A stretch of DNA of 64,000 nucleotides from positions 1 to 64,000 of the forward strand of contig NZ_JAHBBW010000005.1 in the NCBI RefSeq assembly GCF_018390535.1, given 5' to 3'. Position numbers and translations under genes: made by a program. Origin of the DNA: Bacteroides propionicigenes (GTDB taxonomy: Bacteria > Bacteroidota > Bacteroidia > Bacteroidales > Bacteroidaceae). Below, in pieces: positions 18,341 to 26,950 of the stretch; position 1 is the stretch's first letter; every line of letters starts with the position of its first letter. A model generated the notes under the pieces. That model was not told the origin of the DNA, did not search any database, and was given only the letters and a program-made list of their open reading frames with translations.

Positions 18341-19744
18341 TTAGAGCGCAATCTTCTCTCCCTGATAAAACATCAACAGTTGCGTGTTCAGTATCGCCAT
18401 GTATTTGGCTTGTAGCATTTCCTGCTGTGCGCTGAGTAGGTTACTCTTCTCTGTCAGAAGTTCCACGGTGTTCTTCATGCCGAGGTTGAACTGCTCTTGA
18501 ATGAGGTCGTAACTGATTTGTGTGCTGCGCAGCTTCTCTATGGCAGCCACATAACGCTGCTGGGCACTGTTGGCATCCAGCCACAATCCTTCAATGGTCT
18601 TGTACAGGGCTTTCTGATTGTCCAGTAAGTCCAGTTCGCTGGATTGCTTCTGGATTTTGGCTTTCTGTACGGCGCTTTTGGTTTGGCGGTTGTTGAAGAT
18701 AGGTATGCTTACGGTTACTCCCAGTGAGTTGTTCCAATTCTGTTTGATTTGTTCACCAAAGGTGAAGTCGTTGCCGTTGGTGTTGGTGCTTCCTATGCCT
18801 GCACTTAAACTGACGGTGGGAATGTAGCCGGAACGGGCGATGTTGATATCAAGTTCCGAGGCCTTGACGTTCAGTCTGCCTGCCTCGATTTCAGGACGTA
18901 AAGTGAGGGCGGAACGATATACATCTGTCTTTGAGGGTAACGGAGACAATACATTCTCATCGCCAAGTGTAGGGATGTAGAGGTTCATTTCTTCTTCGCC
19001 GTCCAGTTCGAGAAGCTGCTTCAGTTGCAACTTATAGTCTTGCAGAGTGGCTTGTGCGGTTACCAACTGATATTTGTCTGTACTGACTTGCGCTTCCAGT
19101 TGGGCGAGGTCGCTCTTGGCGATGCTTCCTGCTGCAAGCAAGGCGCGTGCCCGTTCGCATTCCGCCCGGCTGACATCGAGGGTTGCTTCGTTCACTTTGA
19201 CGGCTTCGGCGGCATAGAGTATCTGTACATAGGTCTGCGTGATGCTTTCTTCGATACTGTTCTCTGTTTCCGCTACGTTCAATTCGGCGATACGGTTGTT
19301 CATGCGTTGTTGTTTCAGGGTGTTCAGCCGCTTGCTGCCGTTGTAGAGTGTCCAATTGGCATCTATACCGTAGCTGCCGTTATAGCTGGTCTTGCTTTGG
19401 CTGCTGGTGATGTTGTCACCGTCAATAATCGTGCTGACTTCGCTATTGGGACGGTTTACAATACGTTGGCTTACAGATGCCGTAAGGCTGGGGAAGAGGG
19501 CTGCTTTGGCAGTCTTTACATCCACTTCACTACTTTCAGCATTGAGACGGTTCTTGCGAAGGGTGATGTTCTGCTGTAAAGCGTAGTCAATGCAAGTCTG
19601 CAAATCCCATTGTGCAGGAAGTGCGTGCACGCTGTCCTGTTGCTGTACACCGGTGACGGCATCTTGCGCCTGCAGCGTTATATTGCAGGTACAAGTACTT
19701 GCCACACACAGCGACACCATTGTCAATCTTCTTACGTTTATCAT
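18341..19744 (-). CDS. TolC-family outer membrane efflux protein
   Basis: A 467-residue outer membrane channel protein with a Sec signal peptide (1-27, ending TLQAQ) and two repeated OEP halves (about 48-240 and 262-455). These contain long amphipathic helices with coiled-coil character, for example LNPLGMKNT-like loops near the C-terminus (EQFNLGMKNTVELLTEK). It opens the six-gene minus-strand operon and has a near-perfect promoter upstream. It should form the outer membrane exit of the pump encoded downstream. Confidence 0.92.
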   Translation of the reverse strand: MINVRRLTMVSLCVASTCTCNITLQAQDAVTGVQQQDSVHALPAQWDLQTCIDYALQQNITLRKNRLNAESSEVDVKTAKAALFPSLTASVSQRIVNRPNSEVSTIIDGDNITSSQSKTSYNGSYGIDANWTLYNGSKRLNTLKQQRMNNRIAELNVAETENSIEESITQTYVQILYAAEAVKVNEATLDVSRAECERARALLAAGSIAKSDLAQLEAQVSTDKYQLVTAQATLQDYKLQLKQLLELDGEEEMNLYIPTLGDENVLSPLPSKTDVYRSALTLRPEIEAGRLNVKASELDINIARSGYIPTVSLSAGIGSTNTNGNDFTFGEQIKQNWNNSLGVTVSIPIFNNRQTKSAVQKAKIQKQSSELDLLDNQKALYKTIEGLWLDANSAQQRYVAAIEKLRSTQISYDLIQEQFNLGMKNTVELLTEKSNLLSAQQEMLQAKYMAILNTQLLMFYQGEKIAL

Positions 19745-19775
19745 ATTACCTAAGTTCTATAGTTTTTTACTTTGA

Positions 19776-19807
19776 CAAAGGTATGCGGCGCTCTTGAAAG
19801 CCGCAAA
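19776..19807 (-). promoter_or_regulatory. Promoter of the tolC-macAB-LytS-LytTR operon
   Basis: Minus-strand TTTG (19807-19804), a 20-base spacer, then TACCTTTG (19783-19776): a full match to the Bacteroides consensus, 32 bases before the tolC ATG. Confidence 0.75.
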
Positions 19808-19880
19808 AACAATAGATGTTGACCGGATTTGTGTCGGCTGATTACTTTTTTCTGCCGATAATTAACTTTTTAGGCTTTTA

Positions 19881-19912
19881 TTTGTTATTTATATAAAAGT
19901 ATTTTATATTTG
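19881..19912 (+). promoter_or_regulatory. Promoter of the DUF4492-cydAB operon
   Basis: TTTG (19881-19884), a 20-base spacer and TATATTTG (19905-19912) match both consensus boxes exactly. The predicted start near 19919 leaves a short leader before the ATG at 19936. Confidence 0.8.
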
Positions 19913-19935
19913 TAATGATTATAAATTAAGCTCCT

Positions 19936-20157
19936 ATGAGAAACCTCGTAACCGGTATCTGGCGATTCTATCTTGAAGGCTTCCGAAGTATGACATTAGG
20001 GCGTACTTTGTGGCTGATAATCGCAATCAAACTATTTATCATGTTTTTCATCCTCCGTCTTTTCTTCTTTCCTAACTATCTGAATAAAGCTGCGGTAGGC
20101 GCTGATAAGGAAGATTATGTCAGTCGGGAACTGATACTGCGGGCAGGAGGGGAATAG
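19936..20157 (+). CDS. DUF4492 small membrane protein preceding cydA
   Basis: A 73-residue protein with an amphipathic start (WRFYLEGFRSMTLGRTLW), one transmembrane helix (about 27-47, LIIAIKLFIMFFILRLFFF) and a charged tail. The family, DUF4492, is found in front of cydA in Bacteroidetes. Position and topology suggest a small subunit or assembly factor of cytochrome bd oxidase, comparable to CydX in enterobacteria. This is inference, as the sequence is unrelated to CydX and longer. It is the first gene after the operon promoter, 54 bases before cydA. Confidence 0.8.
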   Translation: MRNLVTGIWRFYLEGFRSMTLGRTLWLIIAIKLFIMFFILRLFFFPNYLNKAAVGADKEDYVSRELILRAGGE

Positions 20158-20211
20158 TGATTATTTATACCTCTCTTATATGTAACACTTAATAATTAAC
20201 ATTTAATTCTC

Positions 20212-21765
20212 ATGCTTGAAAACATTGACACTTCTCTGATTGACTGGTCGAGAGCGCAATTTGCCTTGACCGCTATCTATCATTGGATTTTTGTGCCGCT
20301 TACTTTAGGACTGGCGGTAATTATGGGCATCATGGAAACGGCGTATTACCGTACGGGTGACGAGTTTTGGAAACACACTGCCAAGTTCTGGATGAAGCTC
20401 TTCGGCATCAATTTCGCCATAGGTGTGGCTACGGGATTGATTCTGGAGTTTGAATTCGGTACGAACTGGAGTAACTACAGCTGGTTTGTGGGCGATATTT
20501 TCGGTGCTCCGCTTGCTATCGAAGGTATCTTGGCGTTCTTCATGGAGGCCACGTTCATAGCGGTGATGTTCTTCGGCTGGGACAAGGTGAGCAAACGTTT
20601 CCACCTTGCTTCTACTTGGCTTACAGGACTGGGAGCCACTATTTCCGCTTGGTGGATTCTGGTGGCAAACGCTTGGATGCAGAATCCGGTGGGTATGGAG
20701 TTCAATCCCGATACTGCCCGCAATGAGATGGTGGACTTTTGGGCTGTGGCTACTTCACCGATGGCTGTCAACAAGTTTTTCCACAGTATATTGTCCGGCT
20801 GGGTACTGGCTGCTGTGTTTGTGGTAGGTGTAAGTTGTTGGTATTTGTGGAAAAATCGTGAGAAGAAGTTTGCCTTGTCAAGCATAAAGATAGCTGCCTG
20901 GGTGGGACTGTGTGCTGCCATACTTTCCGCATGGACAGGTGACGGTTCCGGTTATCAGGTGGCGCAAAAACAGCCTATGAAGCTGGCTGCCATGGAAGGT
21001 TACTATCAGGGACGGGAAGGTGCCGGGTTGGTGGCATTCGGTATTCTTAATCCTGAAAAGGAAACGGCTGATGACGGAAAAGATGCTTTTCTTTTCCGTA
21101 TGGAGATTCCCAAATTCCTTTCTTTGCTTGCCGAACGTGATTCAAAGGCTTTTGTACCGGGCATCAATGATTTGTTGAAGGGCGGATATCCTCTGAAAGA
21201 CGGAACGACTGCACTCTCCGCCGAGGAAAAGATTGAAAAGGGAAAGACGGCCATCGGAGCTTTCTCCGCCTATCGAAAGGCTAAAGCTGCGGGCAATGAT
21301 GCCGAAGCACAGGTGGCAGCCAAAGTACTGAAAGAGAATGTGGCGTATTTCGGTTATGGATATATTAAAGATGTAAATGAACTGGTTCCCAACGTACCGC
21401 TTACATTCTATATGTTCCGTGTCATGGTGATATTGGGCGGATACTTCATCCTATTCTTCATCGTAATTTTGGTTCTTGCCTATAAGAAAGACTTGTCACA
21501 GATGCGCTGGATGCATTGGGTGGCAATGCTGACCATTCCGCTGGGCTATATTGCAGGACAGGCAGGCTGGGTAGTAGCCGAATGCGGACGTCAGCCGTGG
21601 GCCATTCAGGATATGCTGCCTACCAGTGCCGCTATCTCCAAACTGGATGTTGGCTCGGTGCAGATAACGTTCTTTATCTTCCTCGTGTTGTTCACCATTA
21701 TGCTGATTGCGGAAGTGGGCATTATGTTGAAGGCGATACGGAAAGGACCGGAAGGAAGAGGATAA
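20212..21765 (+). CDS. cydA: Cytochrome bd ubiquinol oxidase subunit I
   Basis: This subunit oxidises quinol and carries the three haems of the bd oxidase, which reduces oxygen to water in the inner membrane. Of 517 residues, H24 (AIYHWIFVPLTLGL) and H191 (NKFFHSILSGW) match the axial haem ligands. FYMFRVMVILGG carries the likely Met ligand. The quinol-binding loop lies at about 255-390 and is Lys/Ala-rich. GWVVAECGRQPW near the C-terminus is a family signature. It works with cydB 52 bases downstream and gives nanaerobic respiration and oxygen scavenging in Bacteroides. Confidence 0.96.
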   Translation: MLENIDTSLIDWSRAQFALTAIYHWIFVPLTLGLAVIMGIMETAYYRTGDEFWKHTAKFWMKLFGINFAIGVATGLILEFEFGTNWSNYSWFVGDIFGAPLAIEGILAFFMEATFIAVMFFGWDKVSKRFHLASTWLTGLGATISAWWILVANAWMQNPVGMEFNPDTARNEMVDFWAVATSPMAVNKFFHSILSGWVLAAVFVVGVSCWYLWKNREKKFALSSIKIAAWVGLCAAILSAWTGDGSGYQVAQKQPMKLAAMEGYYQGREGAGLVAFGILNPEKETADDGKDAFLFRMEIPKFLSLLAERDSKAFVPGINDLLKGGYPLKDGTTALSAEEKIEKGKTAIGAFSAYRKAKAAGNDAEAQVAAKVLKENVAYFGYGYIKDVNELVPNVPLTFYMFRVMVILGGYFILFFIVILVLAYKKDLSQMRWMHWVAMLTIPLGYIAGQAGWVVAECGRQPWAIQDMLPTSAAISKLDVGSVQITFFIFLVLFTIMLIAEVGIMLKAIRKGPEGRG

Positions 21766-21817
21766 AAGGTGATACCTTGTCACTCTATCACATTATAACT
21801 TTATCATATTTTAAATT

Positions 21818-22969
21818 ATGAGTACTTATATATTTCTTCAACAATATTGGTGGTTTGTAGTATCCCTGTTGGGAGCTATACTGGTTTTCCTGCTGTTTGT
21901 GCAGGGTGGTAATTCGTTGATATTCTGTCTGGGCAAGACGGAGGAGCAACGCAAGATGATAATTAATTCTACGGGGCGGAAGTGGGAGTTTACATTTACT
22001 ACGCTTGTAACGTTCGGTGGTGCGTTTTTTGCATCGTTCCCGTTGTTTTACAGCACAAGTTTCGGCGGAGCATACTGGCTGTGGATGATTATATTGTTTA
22101 CTTTTGTGTTGCAAGCTGTCAGCTATGAGTTCCAGTCAAAAGCGGGCAACCTGTTGGGTAAAACAACGTACCGTGCTTTTTTGGTGATAAACGGAGTGGT
22201 AGGTCCAGTGTTGTTGGGAGGCGCTGTGGCAACATTCTTTACGGGATCGGAGTTCTATATTAATAAGAGCAATATAGCTGATACGGTGATGCCTGTTATC
22301 AGTAGTTGGGCCAATGCGGGACATGGTTTGGATGCGTTGCTCAACCCTTGGAATGTGGTACTGGGACTGGCGGTATTCTTCCTGGCGCGTATTCTCGGCT
22401 CTCTCTATTTCATTAATAATATCAGCGACGCGGATTTGGTGAAGCGTTGCCGTCGTGCGTTGTGGGGTAATACGGGATTGTTCTTAGTATTCTTTTTGGC
22501 ATTCGTAATCCGTACGTTGCTTGCCGAAGGTTATGCGGTAAATCCGGAAAGCGGAGAGGTATTTATGGAACCCTATAAGTACCTGACGAATTTCATCGAG
22601 ATGCCCGCAGTGCTGATTGTATTTCTTGCAGGTGTGCTTGCTGTGCTTTGGGGAATTATCCGTACGCTGTGGAAGCCCGCTTTCGACAAAGGAATATGGT
22701 TTGCCGGCATAGGTACGGTGCTTACGGTATTGGCTTTGTTGCTTGTGGCGGGCTATAACAATACTGCCTATTATCCCTCTACCGCCGATTTGCAAAGCTC
22801 GCTTACACTGGCAAACAGCTGTTCCAGCCAGTTCACACTGAGAGTAATGGCATATGTTTCTATTTTGGTTCCTTTTGTGCTTGCTTATATATTCTACGCA
22901 TGGCGCAGCATCGACAAGAAAAAGATTGATGTGCAGGAGATGCAGGAAGAAGGGGGACATGCTTATTGA
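21818..22969 (+). CDS. cydB: Cytochrome bd ubiquinol oxidase subunit II
   Basis: The 383-residue partner of CydA has about nine membrane helices. The opening WWFVVSLLGAILVFLLFVQGG and the conserved segment NRWEFTFTTLVTFGGAFFASFPLFYS-like region (about 45-75) identify the family. It stabilises the di-haem site of subunit I. The gene ends with KKKIDVQEMQEEGGHAY and is followed by a strong hairpin terminator, which closes the three-gene operon. Confidence 0.95.
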   Translation: MSTYIFLQQYWWFVVSLLGAILVFLLFVQGGNSLIFCLGKTEEQRKMIINSTGRKWEFTFTTLVTFGGAFFASFPLFYSTSFGGAYWLWMIILFTFVLQAVSYEFQSKAGNLLGKTTYRAFLVINGVVGPVLLGGAVATFFTGSEFYINKSNIADTVMPVISSWANAGHGLDALLNPWNVVLGLAVFFLARILGSLYFINNISDADLVKRCRRALWGNTGLFLVFFLAFVIRTLLAEGYAVNPESGEVFMEPYKYLTNFIEMPAVLIVFLAGVLAVLWGIIRTLWKPAFDKGIWFAGIGTVLTVLALLLVAGYNNTAYYPSTADLQSSLTLANSCSSQFTLRVMAYVSILVPFVLAYIFYAWRSIDKKKIDVQEMQEEGGHAY

Positions 22970-23013
22970 TAACCTGTAGTTTCTTTATGAAAATCTAAAG
23001 ATATTGAATGATA

Positions 23014-23056
23014 AAGCCTCGCATTTGGATTCCAAATGCGAGGCTTCTTGTTTTAT
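23014..23056. terminator. Bidirectional terminator between cydB and the lipoprotein gene
   Basis: A perfect 15-bp stem (23014-23028 with 23032-23046) has a three-base loop and is followed by CTTGTTTTAT. It lies between convergent genes and can serve both. Confidence 0.88.
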
Positions 23057-23101
23057 ACTCCTTGCGTATGAGAAGTAAGAGAAACAGTTACTCTTAAATG
23101 A

Positions 23102-23563
23102 TTATTTCTTTTTAAAAGTAATTTCTGTATATTCTTCCTCACCATCTTCGTCTTTATCATGCCATACAATAACAGCTGTATTGGTATTTAAGGTTGTAAT
23201 AGTGTATTCCTCATCATACCCATACTCTGTGATAATAAGTTTGTTGTTGTCTTTAATCTTCCAAGTGATTTCGTATTCATCGGAATATCCGTCATAGCTA
23301 TATTTGTAAGTTCCTGTACCACCTTTTTTGAAAATATAGGTATCTTCGGTGTAGGCTCCGTCATAGCTATCGGTTTTCCACTTATCATCATCATCCAGAT
23401 ACTTTTCCCAACCTTTCATCCAAGTAGATTCCCAAGTACCAATGATTAGTTCGTTGGCATCTCCGGCAATACCACCTTCGTCGTCATCACCACAAGAAGT
23501 AAAACCAACACATAATGCCAACATTATGCATGACATCCAAAATTTAAGTTCAAAGTTTTTCAT
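23102..23563 (-). CDS. Lipocalin-like lipoprotein
   Basis: A 153-residue protein with a lipoprotein signal and lipid Cys at C24 (GFTSCGDDDEGG). The acidic run after the Cys is the type associated with surface export in Bacteroidetes. The mature part begins ELIIGTWEST and consists of short beta strands rich in Tyr, Thr and charged residues, ending YTEITFKKK. This is typical of small lipocalin-like calycin lipoproteins common in Bacteroides. No ligand is known. A TATCTTTG box lies 36 bases upstream of the ATG, and the gene seems monocistronic. Confidence 0.7.
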   Translation of the reverse strand: MKNFELKFWMSCIMLALCVGFTSCGDDDEGGIAGDANELIIGTWESTWMKGWEKYLDDDDKWKTDSYDGAYTEDTYIFKKGGTGTYKYSYDGYSDEYEITWKIKDNNKLIITEYGYDEEYTITTLNTNTAVIVWHDKDEDGEEEYTEITFKKK

Positions 23564-23598
23564 ATTGTTCTTTTTTTGAAATTAATATTAAAACGGCA

Positions 23599-23606
23599 CA
23601 AAGATA
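23599..23606 (-). promoter_or_regulatory. Putative -7 box for the lipocalin-like lipoprotein
   Basis: Minus-strand TATCTTTG lies 36 bases before the ATG at 23563. No clear -33 TTTG was found. Confidence 0.5.
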
Positions 23607-23690
23607 AATTCTATTAGATTGAAAAACTTTGTCTTTTTGTGGTTTTTATTTACACAGAAGTGTTGTGTAATATTCTACAAGAAACGTATA

Positions 23691-23936
23691 TTATTCTGAA
23701 TCATTTTTATTATCGACAGGAAGGAGGGGAGAATCTTTTAGCTCGGCGGAGTAATATTGGAAGAAGTCATGATTTAATATATAACAAATGCGCATTAATA
23801 AATCTGTGTCTAAACTTTGTCTTTTAAAGATGGAATACACATTGGTACGATCGCAATATAATTTCTTTGCGAACCAACTTGCGGTACGTTCTTGACGATG
23901 TAACTCAGTTTCTATCAGTTTGCCAATGTTTATCAT
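23691..23936 (-). CDS. Small XRE-like HTH DNA-binding protein
   Basis: The 81-residue protein fits a single Cro/CI-type helix-turn-helix. GKLIETELHRQERTASWFAKKL is helices 1-2, YCDRTNVYSIFKRQSLDTD the recognition region, and LLMRICYILNHDFFQYYS the closing helices. No effector domain is present. It is a stand-alone regulator with unknown targets, flanked by the lipoprotein gene and mtgA on the same strand. The lipoprotein has its own promoter-like box, so the two need not be co-transcribed. Confidence 0.7.
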   Translation of the reverse strand: MINIGKLIETELHRQERTASWFAKKLYCDRTNVYSIFKRQSLDTDLLMRICYILNHDFFQYYSAELKDSPLLPVDNKNDSE

Positions 23937-24027
23937 TATGTGTATAATAATATATACTAGTAATTGTTTTTCTGATGTATTATAAACTAAATTTATTGTT
24001 TTCTATTTGTTCTTTTTTATTTGCCTA

Positions 24028-24789
24028 TTACAAAAATAAGAAAATTCTTATTTCTTCACAAGAAAAACTTTTTTTTATTTCTTTTTTCTTAAAAGCAGAG
24101 ACTTTCTCTTCCGGAAATTTCGGTATGAGTTTCATCAATCGCAGTATCTGTCCTTGCCTTTTCAGTATGTAACTTGAAGGGTGTGCAGAGTCAAAACGTA
24201 TAGGGTTGGGTAAAGTTGCGGCAATCAGTGCGCACTGTCCGGCTGTGAGTTTGGCTGCAGTGGTGTGGAATTTGTATTTGGCGGTGGCTTGTGCTCCATA
24301 AATGTTTTTACCCATTTCGATGGAATTGAGATAGACCGTCATAATCCGTTCTTTCGACCAGAAAAGTTCTATCATCCACGTGAAGTAGACTTCAAAACCT
24401 TTGCGAATCCATGAAGACTGAGGCCATAGGAATACATTCTTTGCCGTCTGCTGACTAATGGTGCTTGCCCCGCGTTTCCGTTTGCGTTTTTCGTTTTCTT
24501 TCATAGCTTTCTGTATCTCAATGAAATCGAAGCCGTTATGGGTGGCAAAGCGATTGTCCTCCGAAGCGATAACGGCCATAGGCAGATGAGAGGAGATTTT
24601 GTCGAACGCTACCCACTCGTGATGCCATACGGGACTTTCTCCCTTAAACATCTGCTGTACGCTTCGAATAACCATTAATGGAGTGATGTATACCGGTACA
24701 AAACGATAAACCACTACCATAACGGTAGTGGATATAAAGAAAAAAAACAACAGGTTGCGGATTATCCGCAGAGGTTTGGAGAATTTCAT
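24028..24789 (-). CDS. mtgA: Monofunctional biosynthetic peptidoglycan transglycosylase
   Basis: It polymerises lipid II into glycan strands at the outer face of the inner membrane. The 253-residue protein has one N-terminal anchor (about 11-30) and a GT51 domain (about 55-215). The catalytic Glu is E77 in [15 protein letters not shown]. The family motifs [35 protein letters not shown] and [13 protein letters not shown] follow. There is no transpeptidase domain, so it is MtgA rather than a class A PBP. It lies 48 bases downstream of the OmpA-family gene, separated by a hairpin. Confidence 0.93.
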   Translation of the reverse strand: MKFSKPLRIIRNLLFFFFISTTVMVVVYRFVPVYITPLMVIRSVQQMFKGESPVWHHEWVAFDKISSHLPMAVIASEDNRFATHNGFDFIEIQKAMKENEKRKRKRGASTISQQTAKNVFLWPQSSWIRKGFEVYFTWMIELFWSKERIMTVYLNSIEMGKNIYGAQATAKYKFHTTAAKLTAGQCALIAATLPNPIRFDSAHPSSYILKRQGQILRLMKLIPKFPEEKVSAFKKKEIKKSFSCEEIRIFLFL

Positions 24790-24811
24790 ATGTATTCGGT
24801 TAATGAAAACT

Positions 24812-24836
24812 AATTAAGCGGCTTTGCCGCTTAATT
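24812..24836 (-). terminator. Hairpin after the OmpA-family gene
   Basis: An 11-bp stem AATTAAGCGGC (24812-24822) with GCCGCTTAATT (24826-24836) starts directly after the stop codon. On the minus strand it is followed by AGTTTTC, so termination is probably partial and mtgA may receive read-through. Confidence 0.6.
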
Positions 24837-24837
24837 G

Positions 24838-25512
24838 TCATTTCCCTGCTTCCGCATTCCTAATCATCTGTTCACTGGCATACATGAATATCACCACCCG
24901 ACGGTTTTGGCTGGCAGACAAACTTTCATCGTATTCATTATATCCCACACCTTCCACTTGTTTAAATTGTGAAGGAGACACGCCACAATCCTGCAAATAA
25001 TTCTCTACGGCATAGGCGCGGTTCTTGGAAACTTTCATATTGGCTTCGTATGTACCGACCTTATCGGTATGGCCTATTATTGCGATGTCCGTAGTGGTGT
25101 CTTCCTTCAAAATCTTGGCAAGGTCGCGCAGGGAAGCTTTGGCATCGTTACTCAGTGTAGAGGAGTTAAAGGCAAACAGAATACCGGAATCGAATGTTAC
25201 CTTTACAGCATCCAGATTGTTGGCATCTTTCACCATTTCCACCTGTGCACCTTCAATTTTGGCGGCTTCGGCAGCTTTCTTGTCCATCTTATGACCGATT
25301 GCCACACCTGCACCCGTACCCACTGCGGCACCCACTGCGGCACCGATAGCCGCACCTTTGCCCTTACCGAACAATCCGCCGATAATGGCTCCTGCCGCTG
25401 CACCCGAACCTCCACCGATGATTCCACCTTTTGTTGTATTATTCATGGTGCTGCAACTACCCAGTAATATAGCACTGCTCAGCAAGAATGCTGTAAATTT
25501 CATTTTCTTCAT
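24838..25512 (-). CDS. OmpA-family lipoprotein with glycine zipper
   Basis: A 224-residue outer membrane lipoprotein whose lipid Cys is C20 (AILLGSCSTMNN). A Gly/Ala-rich glycine-zipper segment (about 27-80) is followed by a C-terminal OmpA peptidoglycan-binding domain (about 105-215). The domain is recognisable by IAIIGHTDKVG, NRAYAVENYL and QNRRVVIFMYA. It probably anchors the outer membrane to the cell wall. The ATG at 25512 (MKKMKF) is preferred over an upstream ATG at 25536. AGGAG lies just before it, and the -7 box at 25549-25556 predicts a start near 25542, leaving almost no leader for the upstream ATG. Confidence 0.9.
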   Translation of the reverse strand: MKKMKFTAFLLSSAILLGSCSTMNNTTKGGIIGGGSGAAAGAIIGGLFGKGKGAAIGAAVGAAVGTGAGVAIGHKMDKKAAEAAKIEGAQVEMVKDANNLDAVKVTFDSGILFAFNSSTLSNDAKASLRDLAKILKEDTTTDIAIIGHTDKVGTYEANMKVSKNRAYAVENYLQDCGVSPSQFKQVEGVGYNEYDESLSASQNRRVVIFMYASEQMIRNAEAGK

Positions 25513-25548
25513 ACTCCTATTTTTTAATTGGTTCAAGTTTTACTGATA

Positions 25549-25556
25549 CAAATTTA
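25549..25556 (-). promoter_or_regulatory. Putative -7 box for the OmpA-family gene
   Basis: Minus-strand TAAATTTG is a full consensus match, 37 bases before the chosen ATG. Confidence 0.5.
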
Positions 25557-25605
25557 TGTATATAATACATTCGTTGACACCAAAAAGTTTACCGTTGTAC
25601 TTTTT

Positions 25606-26934
25606 TTAGAGAATTTTCCTTTTAATAAATATAAACCACCCCGTCAGAATCAATCCTTTGGCAATGGTAGTGCTGCTTACCGCCCACCAAATTGCATCCA
25701 CTCCAAACCCCATTTGCACAAGTACCAAAGCTACCGGAATACGCATATAGTTGCATCCTATACTAACGATAGCCGGCGGTACAGTGCGCCCTATGCCGTA
25801 AAATACACCTTGCATGGTTATTTCCAGCATCATGAACAATTGTGAGTAACCGTCGATGCGCAGAAAGTTACCTCCAGTGCGGTAAGCGGCTTCTTCGGGT
25901 ACGAAAACCGAGAATACCTCGCTGCCATAGAAGATGAATAGTAGCGAACAGAGTGTGCCGAATACCCCCGTCATCCAAAGCGTCGTCTTCCATGCCTGCC
26001 ATACACGTGCTTTCTGTCCGGCGGCATAATTTTGTGCTATGAAGGCACTGAGTCCCGTAGAGAAGCCTTGTGACGTATTCCAAGTGATAGCTTCTATTTG
26101 TCCGCCTGTGGTGAAAGCCATAAGTCCGATATGCCCGCCTTGTTCAGCTGCCGTACGTGAGAGGAACATATTGACAAAGGCAAACAGTGTGTTTAGTGTA
26201 GCAACAGGCAGCCCTAACTTAAATATACGCTTGCTGTACTTCTTTTTCAATCGGATGAAAAATGGAAATCCTCCGAGCAAATCATCTTTTTGTCGGAGCT
26301 TGTAGATGAAGATGAAGCATACGGCAGCTTCGGACAGCCATGTAGCAAGTGCTGCTCCCACCGTTCCCCAACCGAAGCCGAAGATGAAGAGAGGGTCGAG
26401 CAAGATGTTCATCACAAGTCCTGTTCCGCTAATGTAGAACGGTGTCTTGCTGCGCCCTGATGCGTTGTAGATACCCGTAAAGGCGGCGGACAGAAAGACA
26501 AAGGGTAATGCCGTCGACACGATGCGCAAATAAGTTACGGCATTGTCGGTGATATATGTTTCCAACTCGAAAAGGCGCATGATGGGCTGGGCGAAAGCAA
26601 ATAACAGTCCGCCCCAGCATACGGAAATAAGTAATGCAATGCTGATGTTGTGCGAGGCGAACGCACGTGCGTCTTCCTGGTTTTTCGCTCCGATGGACTG
26701 TGCCACGCTGACTTCCGACCCTACCTTGTTCAGCAAGGCGATAGAACCTGACATCCATGTGAGAATACCTACCGCACCTACTGCTGCAACCGCCTCACTG
26801 CCCAATCTGCCCACCCAAGCCATGTCCGTCAGGCTGTATGCCATTTGGATAAAGGAAGTGGCCATAATAGGCATCGCCAGACTGAACAGCTGGCGATTGA
26901 TAGGTCCTTGAGTCAGATTTTTTGCTCCAAGCAC
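25606..26934 (-). CDS. MATE-family multidrug/Na+ efflux transporter
   Basis: The 442-residue inner membrane protein has about twelve helices in two homologous halves. The start GPINRQLFSLAMPIMATSFIQMAYSLTDMAWVG and the loop GRSKTPFYISGTGLVMNILLDPLFIFGFGWG-type region (about 165-195) are MATE hallmarks. It exports cationic compounds using a proton or sodium gradient. Substrates cannot be read from sequence. It is the last gene after nagA (16-base gap) in the minus-strand run that starts with potA. Confidence 0.93.
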   Translation of the reverse strand: MLGAKNLTQGPINRQLFSLAMPIMATSFIQMAYSLTDMAWVGRLGSEAVAAVGAVGILTWMSGSIALLNKVGSEVSVAQSIGAKNQEDARAFASHNISIALLISVCWGGLLFAFAQPIMRLFELETYITDNAVTYLRIVSTALPFVFLSAAFTGIYNASGRSKTPFYISGTGLVMNILLDPLFIFGFGWGTVGAALATWLSEAAVCFIFIYKLRQKDDLLGGFPFFIRLKKKYSKRIFKLGLPVATLNTLFAFVNMFLSRTAAEQGGHIGLMAFTTGGQIEAITWNTSQGFSTGLSAFIAQNYAAGQKARVWQAWKTTLWMTGVFGTLCSLLFIFYGSEVFSVFVPEEAAYRTGGNFLRIDGYSQLFMMLEITMQGVFYGIGRTVPPAIVSIGCNYMRIPVALVLVQMGFGVDAIWWAVSSTTIAKGLILTGWFIFIKRKIL

Positions 26935-26950
26935 GGTATTGCGAATTAGT

